A stretch of 64,000 bases of DNA from Calendula officinalis (Eukaryota; Streptophyta; Magnoliopsida; Asterales; Asteraceae). The position numbers and the translations under genes are program-made. Location of the stretch: contig OY970821.1 in the NCBI GenBank assembly GCA_963853835.1, forward strand, positions 48,066,646 to 48,130,645, in the 5' to 3' direction. Positions 45,346-56,163 of the stretch are shown one piece after another. How positions within the stretch are numbered: the first letter of the stretch is position 1; each line of letters opens with the position of its first letter. The notes under the pieces were generated by a model. The model was not told the DNA's origin. It saw only the letters and a program-made list of their open reading frames with translations, and did not search any database.

Positions 45346-46904
45346 ATGTGTGCAGATGTGGCTCGAGGGCATGGAGGAGATGGCGGGGTCAACCCCCTAA
45401 CGAACGTTATGATAGAATAGCGGCATCGTGTGAGATCAGTAAGTTTTACATGAATTTAATTAATATTATATATATTTTTATACTGCTAATTTTCTAAATT
45501 TTATGTGTCAATGCAGATAGTAATCCAAAATGGCGAACCAAAGGTCGTAATTTAAATTTACTTGACGTGTTCAAAAAGAACGGTTCTCGGCCGCTAAAAA
45601 TTGAGTATGATAATAGTGGCAAAACTTTTAAATTTGTAGGCGATTATTATTCCTTGTTCGTCAGGTTAGTATCCAACAGCATATCAAACTCGGTGCCACT
45701 TCATTATAGCAATTGGGATAAAGTTCCTGATAATTTTAAGGAAGACTTGTTCCAAATCCTTTGCGTAAGTATACAATAATCTTTATATGTTGTCAAATTT
45801 ATATATTTATATTAATTAATCATTTTTTTGTAGCATTATTTTGACCTAGAGAGTTTGCGTTATACACAAGATTGGGAGGGCATTAAATCGGGCATAAAGG
45901 CGGATGAAAGAAGAGCCTACAGGGATCGAAAGTGCGACCTAAGTACCCATTTTAGGGAAATCGGTGGGTATGAAAATCTTGAGCAAGCAAGGATGAATCC
46001 ACCAAGGTATGTATCCAGTGAAAAGTGGAATGAAAACATCGATAAGCGATTATTGACACAAGAATTTAGGCAGCGGTCGGAGGTAAATCAAGCAAACCGA
46101 GCAAAACTTCCATACAATTCATCTCATGGAAGTCAATCATACGTTCAAAGGCGGTATAACGAGGTAATAACATTTAATTTGATTATATAAAAACCTTATG
46201 AACACTTGTATAAAATATTAATTGCATATGTTTTATTATAGACTAAAGAAGGAGGCAAGGCACAACACATAGCGGGGTGGTATAAGATGCATTATAAGGA
46301 GAAAAGAGGAGGGTTTGAAAATGAACATGATGCTCGAGATTGGGTAAGTAATAGAAAATTAATGTGTTGGAAATTATTTATATTATTATTGAAAATTTAT
46401 TAACTTAATTGCTTGTTTGATTTATTTTAGGAATTGATCCAACAAGAATTTGATAGAATGAAAGAGGAAGTTGGCCCGGATCAAGACGTGGATGAGATGA
46501 AATGCATCAACCGTGCCCTGGGTGAAACATGAGGGCATAAACGTGGGATTGGAAGAAAAACGGTGGTTCAACAATCATTTGCAAAAAAAGGTGCAAGCTC
46601 ATCCACATCTCAAAACTCAATCTCAATCCCAATTTCAAGAAGCGATGGCCGCCGAATTAAACGCAATGAAGCAATTTATGGATAATTACGTTAGACAAAA
46701 TAATTCGTTTATGGCGTCAAAATATCAAGATTATCATCCACTACCACTACCAAACTTTCTAAATACCCTCCATATGGGCGGCCCAAGTTCTACCCAAAAT
46801 GTTAATTTACGTGCCCCACAAATGTTGAGAATGAAGATGATGATGATGAAGATGAAGGTGAGGATGAGGATGAGGATGAGGATGAGAATGGTGAAGATTC
46901 TTAG
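45346..46904 (+). pseudogene. CACTA TNPA-like gene (Ptta/En/Spm family), five exons, frameshifted
   Basis: Predicted exons are 45346-45438, 45517-45764, 45834-46163, 46242-46343 and 46431-46904, all with GT-AG introns. Translated parts match the plant Ptta/En/Spm (Transposase_24-like) family: a Gly-rich ARGHGGDGG start, WRTKGRNLNLLDVFKKN, HYFDLESLRYTQDWEGIK and a C-terminal part with AMAAELNAMKQFM and an acidic tail. Frame changes in exon 1 and twice in exon 5, with an early TGA in the original frame, break it. A 5' UTR exon may end at about 45071, with a donor GTAAGC. The protein would bind subterminal repeats. Confidence 0.8.
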
Positions 46905-47072
46905 TAGTTTGTTATGACATTTACGGTTTTAAACGTTTAGTTGTGTAATAACTCTTACAATTGTATTTCTATTTGGTAGTTTTAATGATTTTAGATTATG
47001 TGATTTCAGATTTGATGAAACTGGAAATTCTGGATTTGATATGGGGTAAAATCTGGAAAAAAAGGAAACTGG

Positions 47073-50000
47073 TGTAACGCCTTAAATTTTATTGTAAGTA
47101 AATTAATTACTTTTTATTAAATAAAATTGCGAGTTATTCATTTATCTGAGATTGCGTGTTATATGTTTTCTGTGTATTTAATTCGAGTGATTTAAATACG
47201 TAGTGTTTCTTTTATGACAAGAGTGTCATTTAATTGCGTTTAATTAATCACGAGGATTAATTAATAATAGCTAGAGGGCTATTAAATTATTGTGTTAATT
47301 AACTATGAGATCAATTAAATAGTGAGCATAGGCTCTTAATTGATCCCGAGTTTTGGCCTGGTAATGATCTCGAGTTAGGTAGGAGCCGGCCTTTGGCCAA
47401 GGCCCGAACCTTATTCTTGCGGTTTCTTTTGATAGTATCTCCTCCAATTGAGCCGAGTCCCTTGTTTAATTCCCGAGCCTTGTGTGTGGAGTGAGCTCGA
47501 GTTGCTTGTGTTCATTTCTAGACTGAAAAATAAAATAAAGGCCAAAATGCATTTTAGTACCCTGAACTTGGCTAACTGGGTCTTCTACTACCCTGAACTA
47601 TTAAATGTGTAGCATCGTACCCTGAACTTGACAAAATGGTCAATTTAGTACCCTGACTCACTAATTTGGTCTTGTTTTCTCACGTGATTTGCTTCTAATC
47701 TCAGTATATCGAGATGAACGTACAACTTTTAGTCTGTCAAATGCTCCAACGGAAGTAAGTCAAGTGAGAAAACAAGATCAAATTAGTGAGTCAGGGTACT
47801 AAATCGACCATTTTGTCAAGTTTAGGGTACTAAATCGACCATTTTGTCAAGTTCAGGGTATCATGCTAAACCTTTAATAGTTCAGGGTAGTAGAAGACCC
47901 AGTCAGCCAAGTTCAGGGTACTAAAATGTATTTTAGCCTAAAATAAAATGTATAGATGCTGGGCTCGAGTCTCTATGCTGAATTGTTAGCCCATACTGGA
48001 AATTATAATTGGACTTTTGAGGTTGGAGAGTCGGCGATATTATCACGTGTTATTAAATGAGTGAATCATTGTTTTCACCCTAATTCCACCGTCAATTGCT
48101 TCCACCCTAATCCATTCGTTCCTTCTCTCCTTCACACCACCAGCCGTCGTCCCTTACACCTTTCCGTTTCTCAGTTCATCGAGCAAGTTGAGGGCAGAAA
48201 TAGCGAGCAGGGTCCGATCTAATATTCGTTGATAAGGTTCTCTCGATTGTTTCCCAGTTCCATCTTTCTATTCTATTCTATCCAGCTAATGGCGATGTGT
48301 TCTTATTCTTTGGTGACGGGTTTGTTGCGGTGGTAATCTTCGAACAGGATCAAAGAACCATCACCGGCGTAGGATCAGACCGGGACGAGAATCGAGGGTT
48401 GGAGTTCTATTCGGAATTCCATTCAGAGAGATTAAACAGTGGGTTTGCAAGCAAGCAGTAAGATCGAGCAGGGGTGTGTTCGTCGGAGTTTGAGCAGATC
48501 CAAGCCGCAATCACGATCGAGTCGGGAAGGATTCTCGTTAAATATGATGGGTGATTAATCGAGTAATCAGGTTCAAGCTTTATTCGGTAGAACCTTCCTC
48601 TCGTTTCTGTTTCTATTGTTATGCTGATTCCCGATATGTTGTTTTGGAATGGTGTTGGACTATTAAGGACACGAGCAGGAAAAGAGGCTGCCAAGGTGTG
48701 GAATAGCGGGTTGTTTCCAAGCCTGCGTCGAGACCGATCAAGGAGAACCAAGCTGGATTGTGTGTCCTCGGGTACTGTGCAGAAACTTATTCAATCGGTG
48801 GAAGGTGGTTGTTTGTGGGGCGGGTTGTGGCCTGAATTCGAGTAGCAAGCAAAAAGGTTGGAAGAGCAACGAGTTTCCCGAGCCAAGGTGATCACATCTC
48901 TGAATTCCGGCGGTCATCCCGAACCAGTGGTCGAGCCGGCGAATGGACGTGAGCAGATTGGTGAAAACCGGGATCAAGCTTTGGTGTACAAATTCGGTAG
49001 ATCCCTAATCCTTGTTTAGAACATTCTTCCATTCGGTTATTGTTTTGATTTTTTTGCCTAACCCCGTTCCGTGCAGAGCTGCGTTTTGGACAGCTTGTTT
49101 TCGCGATGTTCAAGTCTGTTTTTGACCCCTTTCGAATCTGAATCCGGGCTCCGGGTCTTCTAGACTTTCGTAGCCCGTCTGTGTACCTTTCCGCCCATTT
49201 TTTTAAATAATTTATTGGAGTTACTGTTCTCTAGTTATGGGCATTTTAATACGGGTCTGCAGTGCTGAAATTCAGTATTGAACAACTCTGTTGCAGGCCT
49301 GTTTCGGGACCCTTCGGGGCAGAACCGGGCCGAACTTTCTATATACAGTTTGTAGTGTCTTATGCATACTATATGCTGTGAAAATTTGGTGTCATTCGGT
49401 GTACCGGTTTAAAAGTTATCGTTGTTTTAGTAAACCATCGCAGACTAGTTTTCGGTTCAGCTATTCTGTCTCGTGAGCCTGTTTTGAGCCCTCTCTGTTT
49501 GGATTCAGCTTCCGATGTCTTCTGTAAAATTTTAGCCCTCTGAGTCATTGAGCTACTGTGAAAATTTGAATAAAAACTAGTGAGCGGTTGGAGAGTTATA
49601 GCCGTTCCCGCGAAAGTGCTGTGTGCTGTTTAGTTCTGCTGAAACAACCTTTGAGCCAAATCCTAACCCGCGTTTCCTTGTACTTTGTAGGACCTTTTAG
49701 GACCTGTTAGAGATGCTCTTCAGTAACGAGGATATTTAGGAGCTTACGGTTATTCGAGGTGGGTGATCTCACTATAAACTTGCATTTACTTTCATTTCAT
49801 GATTATGTGCTATGTGTCATGAATTGCTATTGCTTTGAGATAAGCTTGTTTATTTGATGATGTGCTAAGTGTTGTTTATTTTAAATACATCCTGAACTGA
49901 GATATGTATGTTGAGTAACCGAGCTAAGTACCATATCATTATGTGTTGATCTGCGTACATGAGTTATGTTTATGAGTTATATGCATGCGAGATGTGCTAG

Positions 50001-50711
50001 TTGATTACATATCTGTTGAGATGATATGTGTTGAGTATGAGATGGTTTGTTTTATATGAGTACATGTTGTATGAGTCAACACGTTAATAAAACTAATCTA
50101 ATAACTATGAGATTTTAATTACCGATCGCAAGAGGCGACGGCGAGAGCCAACTCTTCCCGTTTGAGTTGCCAAAGTACACTACACGACTGTCAGCGTGGT
50201 ACTGCGGGGCACCTAGAGGACGGGTGTTGGAAGAGGGTGTTGTGACGAGCGTATGGCGGTGGGCGTACGTTGAGCATCGTCACAACCCACGGCGAACCTA
50301 ATGAGATTTAATAAAAGGCCTAATAATCGAGAATTGAGTAGAGTCTCTAGGGATCACTTATGTGGTGTGGATTGTTTGTATGTGTATGTTTATTGTGTTG
50401 ATTATTCACTCAGCGGTGGCTGACCCCAATCACTCCCTCCCATTTTACAGGTACTAGCAAGGGCAAAGAGAAGGTCAATGGTTGATGAGTCGCGTTTCTA
50501 TTTTTATATTTATGGATTTGGATTAAAACATTTATCTCGAGTCAAACATGTTTTGTTTTAAAACCTTTAATTATTCCGCATTTAAAAACGAGACGGTTTT
50601 ACATATTTATTTATGAGTTGGGACCTTTGAGTTACTTGTACTTTTGGGGAAAAATGTATTATTTTATTGATTAAAAATTTTTAAATTCCCCCTGATTTTT
50701 GGGATGTTACA
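47073..50711 (+). repeat. solo LTR of the LARD-like family inside the CACTA element
   Basis: The segment starts TGTAACGCC, ends GATGTTACA and is flanked by a perfect 5-bp duplication ACTGG (47068-47072 and 50712-50716), so it is a bona fide solo LTR formed by recombination between two LTRs. The last kilobase is nearly identical to the LTRs at 2383-5449 and 9457-12526, while the 5' two thirds diverge strongly. It also contains a 399-bp MITE, without which it is about 3.24 kb. Confidence 0.92.
47540..47938. mobile_element. palindromic Mutator-type MITE, 399 bp, in the solo LTR
   Basis: The ends GGCCAAAATGCATTTTAG and CTAAAATGTATTTTAGCC extend into nearly 65-bp inverted repeats, and most of the element is self-complementary. 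A perfect 9-bp duplication TAAAATAAA flanks it (47531-47539 and 47939-47947), as for Mutator-type insertions. Confidence 0.9.
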
Positions 50712-50716
50712 ACTGG

Positions 50717-51269
50717 ACTTGCATTCTACGTTGACCTGTCGTCGCTACAGGTAAAATTTACCACATTAAATACCCTATGCCGACGACAAATTGTCACTAC
50801 ACCCTAAATTTACCATAACTAGCACTTTTTTAGCGACGAAATGTTGTCGGGACAGATTTTCAATATTACCATAATGGAAAATCTGTGCCGACGACATGTT
50901 GTCGGTATAGAGTTACCGGAAAAATGTTCGTCAATGTTTATAGGCACGAAATGTCGTCGGCAAAGGTTTGAACGGAAAATAGTCCGACCAAGTCTATAGC
51001 GACAACCTGTTGTCGGAATACGTTTATAATAAAACATTTCTTTTAAATTGAAAAGTTTTTAGCGACAATCATTATGCCGACTAAATGTCGTCGGTATTGC
51101 TCGACTTATGCCGACGACAACTGTGGCGACGAAAATTTTAACCTATGGCGACGCAGCAATGGCGACGAAAAGTTACCGACGACATGTTGTCGCGATAGCC
51201 TGTGGCGACAACACGTCGTCGGTAAAGACTTTTTTTGTGTTGTCGGCATAGGGTTGTTTTCTTGTAGTG
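50717..51269. repeat. right subterminal repeats of the CACTA element
   Basis: Dense CGACGACA / TGTCGTCG units run up to the right terminus, matching the left end in motif and spacing style. Short frames here are repeat artefacts. Confidence 0.8.
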
Positions 51270-51485
51270 ATAGTGGACAATTGATGTAGATTAGGTGTTG
51301 TTCAAAAATAAATAAATAATTAAATAAAAAGGTTAGGAGTGCTAAAGTTACCCATATAATAGCATAAGCTACATAAACCACACACTCACACAGGTTACAA
51401 AGGTTACAAAGGTGATCACCCATTAAATGACTTCAACCTAATTACTCAGGGTGTTTGGGAAAACCTATTTAAACATGTTTGTGCT

Positions 51486-51714
51486 GTAAATGATGTCTAA
51501 CTCAGCTGGATTGATGCATGAATTTTACCCCCATATAAGGCGTGAGGTCGGGAGTTCAACTCATGTAAACACCTCTTGTGGTGCCAAATATGAGGGATTT
51601 TCCCCTGAAAATCCCTATAGGGGTTGGGTTTGCCCTGTAAGAGAGCTCAAACCCGGGGGTGCTCGTTGAAATATTGTGAGTAGCTTCCGTTGATATTATT
51701 TGCCGTTTCCAAAA
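51486..51714 (+). mobile_element. tRNA-derived SINE, copy 2
   Basis: The same family as 40941-41170, with A box CTAACTCAGCTGG, B box-like GAGTTCAACTC and tail CCGTTTCCAAAA. A perfect 15-bp duplication AAACATGTTTGTGCT flanks it (51471-51485 and 51715-51729), which proves a LINE-dependent insertion. Confidence 0.92.
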
Positions 51715-51729
51715 AAACATGTTTGTGCT

Positions 51730-52107
51730 TATTATAAGCTTATAAGCTTACTTAACTAATTCATGCTTTGCCGATGAGTTATGTTATTTTACTTAATATC
51801 CCAAGTTAGGAATAAGATCACAGCTTATCCCGTCACAAAGCGATTCAAATCTCTTTTCCGTAGGTTAATAACCGTTTGTTATATAAAATGTGTGGAAAAT
51901 GGTAAGGAACTAAACGTATCCGGTTTCCTATACGGAACTTGAAGCATACGTCGTGGCGTTGTCTCTCAATAGCTTCTCTACTAATCAAAAGTTTATTTAT
52001 GTATGATTTGATTTGATTTGATCTATTTGGATCAATACTTGCATCAATCCACATTTGGATTCATCCAAAAATGAAAATACAAACAAGTAATAAAGGGAAC
52101 AGAAGCT
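51730..52107. other. intergenic, nothing recognised
   Basis: AT-rich sequence with no supported gene, repeat or regulatory site. The 69-codon minus-strand frame at 51845-52054 has no family resemblance. Confidence 0.5.
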
Positions 52108-52406
52108 TAGGGTGAGCATTTTAGCCGGAAAAACCAAACCTAACGGAACCAAAAGCCGACCGAAACCGAACCAAAAACATGTAATTGGGTCGGTTTTGAA
52201 AATTCATCATTTTTAGTTTCGGTTCGGTTTTGGAAAGGAAAGAGCATTTGGGCTAAAAAAAGCTGAACCAAAACCGAACTGGACCGAAACCGAACCAAAC
52301 TAAAACCGAATACATGTAATCGGTTCGGTTTCGGTTTTGAAAATTCATCGTTTTCGGTTTCGGTTCTATCGGTTTCAGTTGGGTTTCTGGACCGCGCTCA
52401 CCCCTA
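52108..52406. mobile_element. probable hAT-like fold-back element with AACCGAACC words
   Basis: The ends TAGGGTGAGC and GCTCACCCCTA are inverted, and the interior is a dense AACCGAA / TTCGGTT palindrome field. The expected 8-bp duplication is not found, so the boundaries are uncertain. Confidence 0.5.
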
Positions 52407-52720
52407 CTCATTTAAACAAACCCAAACCAATTCCAAAAAAAAGGTGCTTATCGAACCTGAACTAAAGCTACATCCCAATCATTATTGATCCATAATCACT
52501 TAACGCTTCCATCAACTTCATTATAGTTATGCCATGGTGACATGAATTAAAAAGATATGTGCATCTTCACCATACCCTGGCCAACAACCCGAACATAAGC
52601 CAACCACCACTTCCGTTATACGAGCAAAGGAGATGTGTTTCATGAGCTAAATGACTGAAAATTTTATTTATGTTTCGTGCCCTAATTATTAACTTACTTA
52701 AACCTAAATTTAAATACTTA

Positions 52721-52865
52721 GGGGGTATTTGTTTTAGTTTACTTGCCCGGCTTATTAGCTTATTGAACTTTCAAAAAGCCCATAAACCAGTTTTTCAGGC
52801 TTATGAATTCGAAAAAGATGGAGTTTGAGCTTTTTAAAAGTTCAATAAGCTAAAACAAATACCCC
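52721..52865. mobile_element. Tourist-like (PIF/Harbinger) MITE, 145 bp
   Basis: The ends GGGGGTATTTGTTTTAG and CTAAAACAAATACCCC are inverted and flanked by the 3-bp duplication TTA (52718-52720 and 52866-52868), as for PIF/Harbinger elements. The interior has a partial palindrome around AAGCTCA/TTGAGCTTTT. Confidence 0.85.
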
Positions 52866-52932
52866 TTACATGAATCTTATAATCCCTGTCAATTTAAGAA
52901 CTAACACATACCCAATAAGATAAATGTTTAAG

Positions 52933-54476
52933 GTAGTCCATTAATTTTATTTAGTCCTAAGGGACAATTATTAGTCATTGGATCAAGAAAAATTAATGGT
53001 CAAGATCAAAATTCAAACCACCACCACCACTACAAGCACATGTGCTTCTCCGGCGGCCGGCGGCGGACGATGGCTATGGGCGGCGGGCGGCGGCTGCCGG
53101 CGGCGGCGGACGGCGGCCGGAGGTGGCAGCCGGTGGTGGTGGTCGTGACTGGAAGCACATGTGTTTGAAACATATGTGTTTTGAAAATAAAGGAGTGTAT
53201 ACGTGCACCCAAGCACATGTGTTTCAAGTAATGAAGCACATGTGTTTCAAGTAATGAAGCACATGTGTTTCATAACGTTAAGCACATGTGCTTCGTGATT
53301 TAAAGACAAATGAATTACTTGTAAGTTACATGTCTTCAAGAACAAAAACACGTGTGTTTGGCTTTATGAAGCACATGTGCTTCATAATGATATGTTTGTC
53401 ACTTTGTTTTGATTTTTTTTTCTTGTGTAGTGAAGCACATGTGTTTCATAACGTCAAGCACATGTGCTTCATGATTCAAACACAAATGATTTGCTTGTAA
53501 GTTACATGTGTTCAGGAACAAAAACACATGTGATTGGCTTTATGAAGCACATGCGCTTCATAATGATATGTTCGTCATTTGTTTTGATTTTTTTTCTGTG
53601 TAGTGAAGCACATGTGTTTCATAACGTCAAGCACGTGTGCTTCGTGATTCAAACACAAATGACTTGCTTGTAAGTTACATGTGTTCAGGAACAAAAACAC
53701 ATGTGCTTGGCTTTATGAAGCACATGTGCTTTATAATGATATGTTCGTCACTTGTTTTGATTTTTTTTTCTGTGTAGTGAAGCACATGTTTTTCATAACG
53801 TCAAGCACATGTGCTTCGTGATTCAAACACAAATGACTTGCTTGTAAGTTACATGTGTTCAGGAACAAAAACACATGTGCTTGGCTTTATTAAGCACATG
53901 TGCTTCATAACGATATGTTCGTCACTTGTTTTGATTTTTTTTCTGTGTAGTGAAGCACATGTGTTTCATAACGTCAAACACATGTGCTTCGTGATTCAAA
54001 CACAAATGAATTGCTTGTAAGTTACATGTGTTCAGAATAAAAACACATATGCTTGGCTTTATGAAGCACATGTGCTTCATAATAATATGTTCGTCACTTG
54101 TTTTGATTTTTTTATGTGTAGTGAAGCACATGTGTTTCATAACGTCAAGCACATGTGCTTCGTATGCTTCCTTGTGTGTTTAGAAACTCATGTTTTTAGT
54201 AACTTGAAGCACATGTGTTTCGTGATCTGAAGCACATGTGCTTCAAAGTAATATGATGTGTTTTAGTGAAGCACATGTGCTTCGATACATCAATACCACC
54301 ACCATCCCCATTACCACCAGCACCTTCACTGTCAGCCACCGGCGGCGGACGGCGTTGGTCGGCGGCCGGAGGCGGCGGCCGGCGGTGGTTGTAGGTGGGG
54401 GATTTGATCTTGGCCATCTTGATCCAATGGCTAGGATTTGTCCCTTCAGACTAGACAAATCCTTTGGACTTACTAG
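52933..54476. mobile_element. fold-back element B with a dense CACATGTG palindrome array
   Basis: The left end (GTAGTCCATT, CCTAAGGGACAA, ATTGGATCAAGA) is mirrored at the right end (TTGATCCAAT, TTGTCCCTTCAG, TTTGGACTTAC). Inside, GC-rich CGGCGGCCGG blocks flank a core with about two dozen CACATGTG sites, mostly within GAAGCACATGTGCTTC-type palindromes. The core from 53265 to about 54165 is five tandem units of about 173 bp. CACATGTG contains CATGTG, a reported NAC-factor core, and CANNTG, the bHLH site. The peptides with KHMCF or EAHVF repeats are only translations of the palindrome. Confidence 0.75.
53265..54165. repeat. 173-bp tandem repeat, about five units
   Basis: The phrase TGAAGCACATGTGTTTCATA recurs at 53265, 53431, 53604, 53778, 53951 and 54122, with one unit mutated (TTT for GTG). 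Each unit carries four or five palindromes, an AGTTACATGTGTTCAG word and a T-rich spacer. Confidence 0.85.
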
Positions 54477-54961
54477 AATACAACTCTACCCAATAAATAA
54501 ATATATATTCGCCAACCCATGATACATCATATATACTTGTATGCACAGATAATTGGAAATATATATGTACAGAAGTAGAAATAGGTGGCCTTTTAGCCAG
54601 AATTCACCATAGTGTAATGTTTCTATTTATCTTCTTACTTCTTAGCATCTGTACGGAAACAATGGCTTGCTTGTACCGGAAAACTAGGTCTCATGGGTTC
54701 ACATTAGTCTAATTAAATTGGAAGTAAAATATAAATATAAGCCAACGAAGAGAAACACAAAATAACTTTACTAGCTAAGTCATAATAATTGGGTCCATCA
54801 CAACACATAACTTTTTAAGAATGTTACCACATCGAGGATGAAATTGTAATAGGTCCTACAAACAAAATTTAGGCAACATAACTAATGTGTTAAACGGGTC
54901 AGATGGTCGGTTAAGGTCAAGTGGGTCAGTTTGGTCAATTAGGTTGTACAGGAAGTTAATA
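54477..54961. other. intergenic, nothing recognised
   Basis: No gene or repeat is supported. A short run of GGTCAG/GGTCA words at about 54897-54945 could be low-complexity sequence. Confidence 0.5.
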
Positions 54962-55506
54962 CTTCCTCCGTGTCAAAATAAGTGACACACTTTCTATTTT
55001 GGAGTGTATCAAATAAATGACACATTTTAAAAAATTTCTTTATTTGGTAAAAATAGTGGGACTCATACCCACTAACTATCCACTTTAATAAAGTGAAATT
55101 ACCCTTATACCCTTAGTTTTACCTTTAAAACTCATTAATATCACTTTATTCAAGAAAAGTGAGACCCATTCTCCACTAATTATGTACTTTAATACTCCCT
55201 CCGTCCCACAAAAAACTTCCCATTTCACTCTAAACTTTTGTCCCACAAAAAACTTCCCATTTCCAATATTTGGTGGGCTCCACCACTAATATCCACTAAC
55301 TATCTTTCTCTCTCCAATCTAACCTTATATTTTAATCAAAAGTATTATCAATTACCTAACCACTAACTATTACCTAAAAACATGTGCAAAAGCCAAATGG
55401 GAAGTTTTTTATGGGATGGAGGGAGTATATTTTAACTTCTACTTTAATCTTTTACCTCAAAATACATGTAAGCTAATTTGTGTCACTTATTTTGATACAG
55501 AGGAAG
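54962..55506. mobile_element. Stowaway MITE with a second Stowaway inside
   Basis: The outer element has ends CTTCCTCCGTGTCAAAATAA and the inverted TTATTTTGATACAGAGGAAG, flanked by TA (54960-54961 and 55507-55508). It matches the family at 29750 and 39436. It is interrupted by the MITE at 55195-55425. Confidence 0.85.
55195..55425. mobile_element. nested Stowaway MITE, 231 bp
   Basis: The ends CTCCCTCCGTCCCACAAAAA and the inverted TTTTTTATGGGATGGAGGGAG are flanked by TA (55193-55194 and 55426-55427). It inserted into the older Stowaway. Confidence 0.88.
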
Positions 55507-55620
55507 TACAAATAAATACGTAAAAAAGATACTCGTTAAAATGAAAATAGAGGCCGCAAATGCCACAAATAAGCAATATAGCTTATGTGGTTGTCCGTTA
55601 TAGGTAATTATAATTTTTTA

Positions 55621-55802
55621 AGGTCCAGTTTGATAATTACAAGTTTGTAGCTGTATTTTGGTAATTATACTGTTAAAAACGTAAAAAAAGAACTAAAAAA
55701 TGCATTGGGGCCAGCAAACTTCTTTTAATTACCAAATAAGGACTACAAGCTTGTAATAACCAAAACCGACAATAAAAATTTATAATTACTAAAATGGACC
55801 AG
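55621..55802. repeat. fold-back repeat, possible MITE
   Basis: GGTCCAGTTTGATAATTACAAG has an imperfect inverse at about 55755-55801 (CTTGTAATAACC...TGGACC). No target duplication was resolved. Confidence 0.45.
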
Positions 55803-55944
55803 CGCGTTAAGTATATACAAATAAGATCTCAAATTGTTATCCTAGTAATTTTCCATCTCTAATATATACAAATAAAGTTCTAGAGATTCATAAAAAATAA
55901 TTATGACGTACATTTAAGCAACAAAAAGAGCATTTAAGTATTTG

Positions 55945-56155
55945 CAAGGGTGTCTTTGAGGAGGTGCAGCCGCACATGACCCCATATTTTATAGGGGCCC
56001 GATTTTTATATATATTATATATATATAATATTAAAATGCAAGCCAACTTAATAATTTAATAGAAAAAAAATTAGAAAGTCCAAATTTTTATAAGTATTTT
56101 GGGGCTCATTTTCGTGTTTTCGCACAGGGCCTTCAAAATCTCGGAGACGCCCCTG
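55945..56155. mobile_element. hAT-type MITE, 211 bp
   Basis: The ends CAAGGGTGTCTTTGAGG and the inverted TCTCGGAGACGCCCCTG are flanked by a perfect 8-bp duplication AGTATTTG (55937-55944 and 56156-56163). Confidence 0.88.
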
Positions 56156-56163
56156 AGTATTTG

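Noticed and set aside
53042..54152. Series of 68-76-codon frames with repeated KHMCF or EAHVF peptides
   Set aside because: They are translations of the palindrome array in whichever frame is open. The unit length of 173 bp is not a multiple of three, and spacing rather than coding is what repeats.
53265..54165. CRISPR-like array
   Set aside because: The repeats are palindromes inside longer tandem units with similar spacers, in a plant genome. There is no variable-spacer pattern and no cas gene.
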